From Inonotus obliquus (Eukaryota > Basidiomycota > Agaricomycetes > Hymenochaetales > Hymenochaetaceae): 64,000 nucleotides of DNA. The translations under genes were made by a program, and so were the position numbers. The notes beneath the pieces were generated by a model. It ran no database searches. It was not told the DNA's origin and saw nothing but the letters and a program-made list of their open reading frames with translations. Where the stretch lies: NCBI GenBank assembly GCA_032164295.1, contig JAJHTX010000003.1, forward strand, positions 434,001 through 498,000. Direction: 5' to 3'. This document shows, piece after piece, positions 60,917 to 64,000 of this stretch (the first letter of the stretch is position 1; each line of letters begins with the position of its first letter).

Positions 60917-61907
60917 CTATGCGTGGATAATGGGGACCTCGAGGTCGTCCTCAACGTATATCTTGTTATCAAATTGCGAGTGAAGATGGTTCTCTCTCGC
61001 CCATTGGACAATCCTGTCGTAATCCTTGCACGTGTGGACGACGTTGCCCGTCGGCTTGACCATCTCGTCCCTTGGGTCCCAGTGCCAGACGTACGTGGAA
61101 ATGTCTGCATTGCACGTCAAGGACTGACGGATGGCATCGAGACAGTGACGAGCATGAGGGGCCTCGAGGAAAGATCGCTCAAGGTCCGTCAGGTCCTTCT
61201 TCATGTAGTATTCCGGAGAGAGCGCCATTCTCAACGTGTTCTGCACGACGGGACGGGTGAGACATTGATAAAGGAAGGAACAGGCCAGAGGTACTAACAA
61301 GGCAGTGAAGCTGGTGGAATACATCAAGCTCAACGATGTAGTTTCCTCCGGAACCGACAAGCGGATAGGTCTTGTTGGTCAGCTTCTCTGCCGTCCTCCT
61401 GGGGATCTCTGAAATGCCAACTGAGACACATCGTGAGCAACACTGGACAAGAACACAGAATGTGTCTGCACCTACAACTGTAGAGGTCCTCCCATGCTTT
61501 GTCGACCTCATCGGAGGGATCTTTCTGGTATATGGTGATGTTCTCTCCAAATCCCTCGTAGAACTCATGGACCTTGAACGAGATCACGTCCTGTGCTGGT
61601 GCTGTTCGAGTATTTCGCTGGTCAGCACGGAACACAGTATGGACACTCTGATACGATGCTCACAATAGGTGAGTTGAGGGAAGATCGGGTTCGACGGCCC
61701 CCTGCGTGAGTACAGATACAGACCGGAACCGACGAGGATGACGTTGAGGAGCGTCTGGAAGACGAAAATTGCAATCAATGCGCGGCGACGCCACGGCGAG
61801 CTGGTCAGCGTCCGGCTCCAGCGAGGTCGCAGGGCTTCGACCTCGTCGATTCCCTCATCGCTTCCCGACATGAGCGGGCGGTAGTCGACATCTTCGTGAT
61901 TTCCCAT
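60917..61907 (-). CDS. UstYa-like (DUF3328) oxidase, right copy
   Basis: Same four-exon structure and the same length (991 bp start to stop, 271 aa) as 56,217-57,207, in mirror orientation. Introns are nearly identical too. The only protein differences I see are near the C-terminus: WARENHLHSQ versus WAREHHLHSP, and PIIHA versus PIIYA. Both HxxHC motifs are intact. Similarity stops abruptly after the stop codon. It is divergently paired with the right-hand precursor. Confidence 0.92.
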
Positions 61908-63597
61908 GGTGCAGATGTTTTGCAGTCACTGAGAGTGATCGTTGTGGGGGAACTTGTAGTATGTGGGTTTGTGAGCAATTTTTTGAATCTCAGAGTCCAG
62001 GATACAGGCTAAGAAATCCCGTCTACTTCTCGTTCGTTCATAAGTGCGGTTGTAGGATAGGAATACGTCAATACAGTGATGGGAACAGTTTTCAAAACAT
62101 TCGCCTATTCTGGTTTCTCTGAGCAAGATGTGCACTAGAACCAGAGGGCCTTCTTGAAGACCCTGCAGGGATAAACAGGCAGAACTTCGCTCTCCATTGC
62201 CTGACGCGAGTGAAATATCGCCGCTGCGGTCACGCAGACACTGGTTTGAACAGTTCGGAAATAACGGATAGTGGATGTTCTGTGCTTGGTTTGAACAATT
62301 GAGAAAACTTCTCGCATGGAGCACATGGAGCACGGTTCTCCAAGGTAGGGGCGGAACCAGGCCTAGAAAGCAAAAGTCAAAATCAAGTAGTAAGTAATGG
62401 CACTGACAAGTGTGAGACTGTACATGTGAGTTTTACTGGACTGGTAAAGTGTGATCCTGGATCGCGTGATCGCAATCTAAACTTGAGGGCCGGCTCCCGA
62501 TTCCACATGTTTCATTTTACCTTGTTCATCGACTTGACTTTGCTCGTCATACGAGTTTCCTGACAGTAATCCGCTTGGCTTTCAGGCTCGATCAGGATCA
62601 ATCAGATGGCGAAAGAGATGTATTTGGGAAGCCAGGCGTTGTGTGATGCAGGGCCTGGACGATTCAAGGAGGCTCCTTCATCTCAAGAAAAAATGCCGTG
62701 AAGAAGAGCAAAAATGCTGTCCATCCCCATCCATGGGAACTCGGGCTCATGCGGTCCATGATGTGGAGCATGCCTCACGCGTGGCAGCGCATCTTCCTTC
62801 CTTTTTAGGTTCGAACTCTTAACCACTGACTGAAAAACTCTCACTTCCGCATCAAGTTTCGCTATTCCCGAGGAACTTCAGGAAGCTGATGGTGCGGAAC
62901 GTCATCCGAGTGTCAAAGCTACCGGTGCGCTTCGGGATGCACACTATCTTTGATGATCATGGTTCCCTTGCTATTCGGGCTGAGGATGGGTAGATCCCCC
63001 GCCGTACAACCAAAGAGATAGGGCGAGTACTCGTAATTATCATCGCTTTAAGTCCACTTGTTCATCAGGTCTATCATGCTTTCACCATGTGCACCTATCT
63101 TACATGGCGAAAGTGATATAAAGAATGGCGTAGATTTTTCCAGTCATGACAGATTAAATCATCGCAGCCTTTAATGGCATACAAACTACACAAACGTTTC
63201 TCACATAAGTTCTTCCGCCCTTTTACGGTGGTTTAGTATCAAAGTGAGTGTTCTCCAAATATAGTTTGAGGGGCTCGCTTATCCTTCTTCGCCAATTTGA
63301 TGATGGAATAGTCAGCCGCTCGGGTCGGAGAGAAGTTCTCCTGAGCTACTCTGCTATGCAAGATATCTGGTTCTTCCCGCCGTTCTAATGTTTTTCCAAA
63401 CGATCCAATCGGCGGAGAAAGGAGGAAAACAATGGTGCAATCACAGTCAGCATCTCCACCATATACCCAGGATTATGTTCGTAAATGCAAGAAAGGACGC
63501 ACGAAAAGTCTCTGCTATAAATTCTGCTTGAATACCCCAGCGACTCCTCAGAAAGCCAGCAGAGCGCTCTACACATAGTCATTCTAACTTGTCCACC
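61908..63597. promoter_or_regulatory. Bidirectional intergenic region, right copy
   Basis: 1.69 kb between the UstYa (minus) and precursor (plus) start codons. It resembles the left copy next to each gene but with many substitutions and indels. A TATAAATT motif precedes the precursor at about 63,516-63,523. The middle (62,350-63,350) shows no recognisable gene. Confidence 0.5.
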
Positions 63598-64000
63598 ATG
63601 AAGTTCAACGCCATCTTTGTTGCCTCCGCTCTTGTCTTCGCGTCAACCGCGATGGCCGCCCCTGCTCAGGTTCGTGCCCTTCATGTTAAGTGTAGTTCCC
63701 GTTGTAGTTACTGACGAATGACTCGCACACAGGGTGTGGACCAGTTGACGAATGCTGGTTCGGTCGATGCGCTCACGAATGCGGGCAGCGTTGACGCATT
63801 GACTAACGCGGGTTCGGTCGACCAACTCACGAACGCCAGGTTCCGTCGAAGTGGCTCGGTTGACCAGCTTACGAATGCTGGCTCCGTTGACCGCCTCACT
63901 AACGCAGGCTCCGTTGATGCTCTGACCAACGCGGGTTCCGTTGATCAACTCACGAATGCAAAGGTTTGTCTTGGTAATACAAGCAAGGGTGTGAGACTAA
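63598..64000 (+). CDS. Secreted GSVDxLTNA repeat precursor (right copy, cut by window end)
   Basis: Exon 1 (63,598-63,669) encodes the signal peptide; a 63-nt intron follows; exon 2 (63,733-63,963) encodes eight repeats and one RFRR site. Both exons, the first intron and the visible start of the second intron match the left copy base for base as far as I can compare. The remaining exons lie beyond the window. Confidence 0.9.

Larger units (their letters stand above)
54551..63597. repeat. Inverted duplication of the precursor-UstYa gene pair around a tRNA synthetase
   Basis: The left arm (precursor minus, UstYa plus) and the right arm (UstYa minus, precursor plus) are mirror images with near-equal spacing (1666 and 1690 bp between start codons). 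The unique centre, about 57,220-60,905, holds only threonyl-tRNA synthetase. The precursor genes extend the arms outwards on both sides. Confidence 0.88.

Overview
The window looks like part of a basidiomycete (Agaricomycete-type) genome. Genes are dense and split by many 50-65 nt GT-AG introns. The gene set is fungal: a Dicer-like protein, a PMC1-type calcium ATPase, an old yellow enzyme, a CFEM protein and several UstYa/DUF3328 proteins. No bacterial operon features are present. All calls come from reading the sequence and the conceptual translations; no database search was run.

Bases 1 to about 17,000 are a repeat island with no intact host gene that I can support. It holds decayed host genes: a protein kinase N-lobe, a USP7-type deubiquitinase, a B-type cyclin and a RAD23-like protein. 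The last two lie head to head. Six solo LTRs from three families (A, B, C) have landed there, each with a perfect 5-bp target-site duplication. Two sit in the cyclin and one sits in a RAD23 intron. Family A LTRs are 1.57-1.69 kb and carry an internal reading frame of 258 aa, intact in one copy and stopped in the other. A pair of roughly 0.45-kb inverted repeats (4856 and 16941) brackets 12 kb of this island and may mark one large composite element. Several stretches are extremely rich in GGTAC/GATACC motifs.

Bases 17,600-25,000 hold a candidate ribosomal peptide locus: two UstYa-like genes, a RidA-like gene, a single-pass membrane protein, a small secreted precursor with nine LEQSF repeats separated by Lys-Arg/Arg-Arg sites, and a monocarboxylate-type MFS transporter. 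This is the gene content expected of a dikaritin-like (ustiloxin-type) pathway: Kex2-cut repeat precursor, UstYa oxidase, exporter.

Bases 25,400-52,500 are mostly ordinary genes: a 7-TM protein, Dicer-like protein, small tail-anchored protein, PMCA, OYE, CFEM protein, 5'-nucleotidase-like phosphatase, a P450 carrying an in-frame stop, and one or two poorly resolved membrane-protein genes.

Bases 52,900-64,000 hold the most striking structure. A secreted precursor of about 46 nine-residue repeats (GSVDxLTNA), with Arg-Arg and Lys-Arg cut sites, is transcribed divergently from a UstYa gene. The same pair reappears as a mirror image on the other side of a threonyl-tRNA synthetase gene. The duplicated genes, introns included, are nearly identical. 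The intergenic DNA between them has drifted strongly, which points to gene conversion or strong selection. The right-hand precursor runs off the window end.
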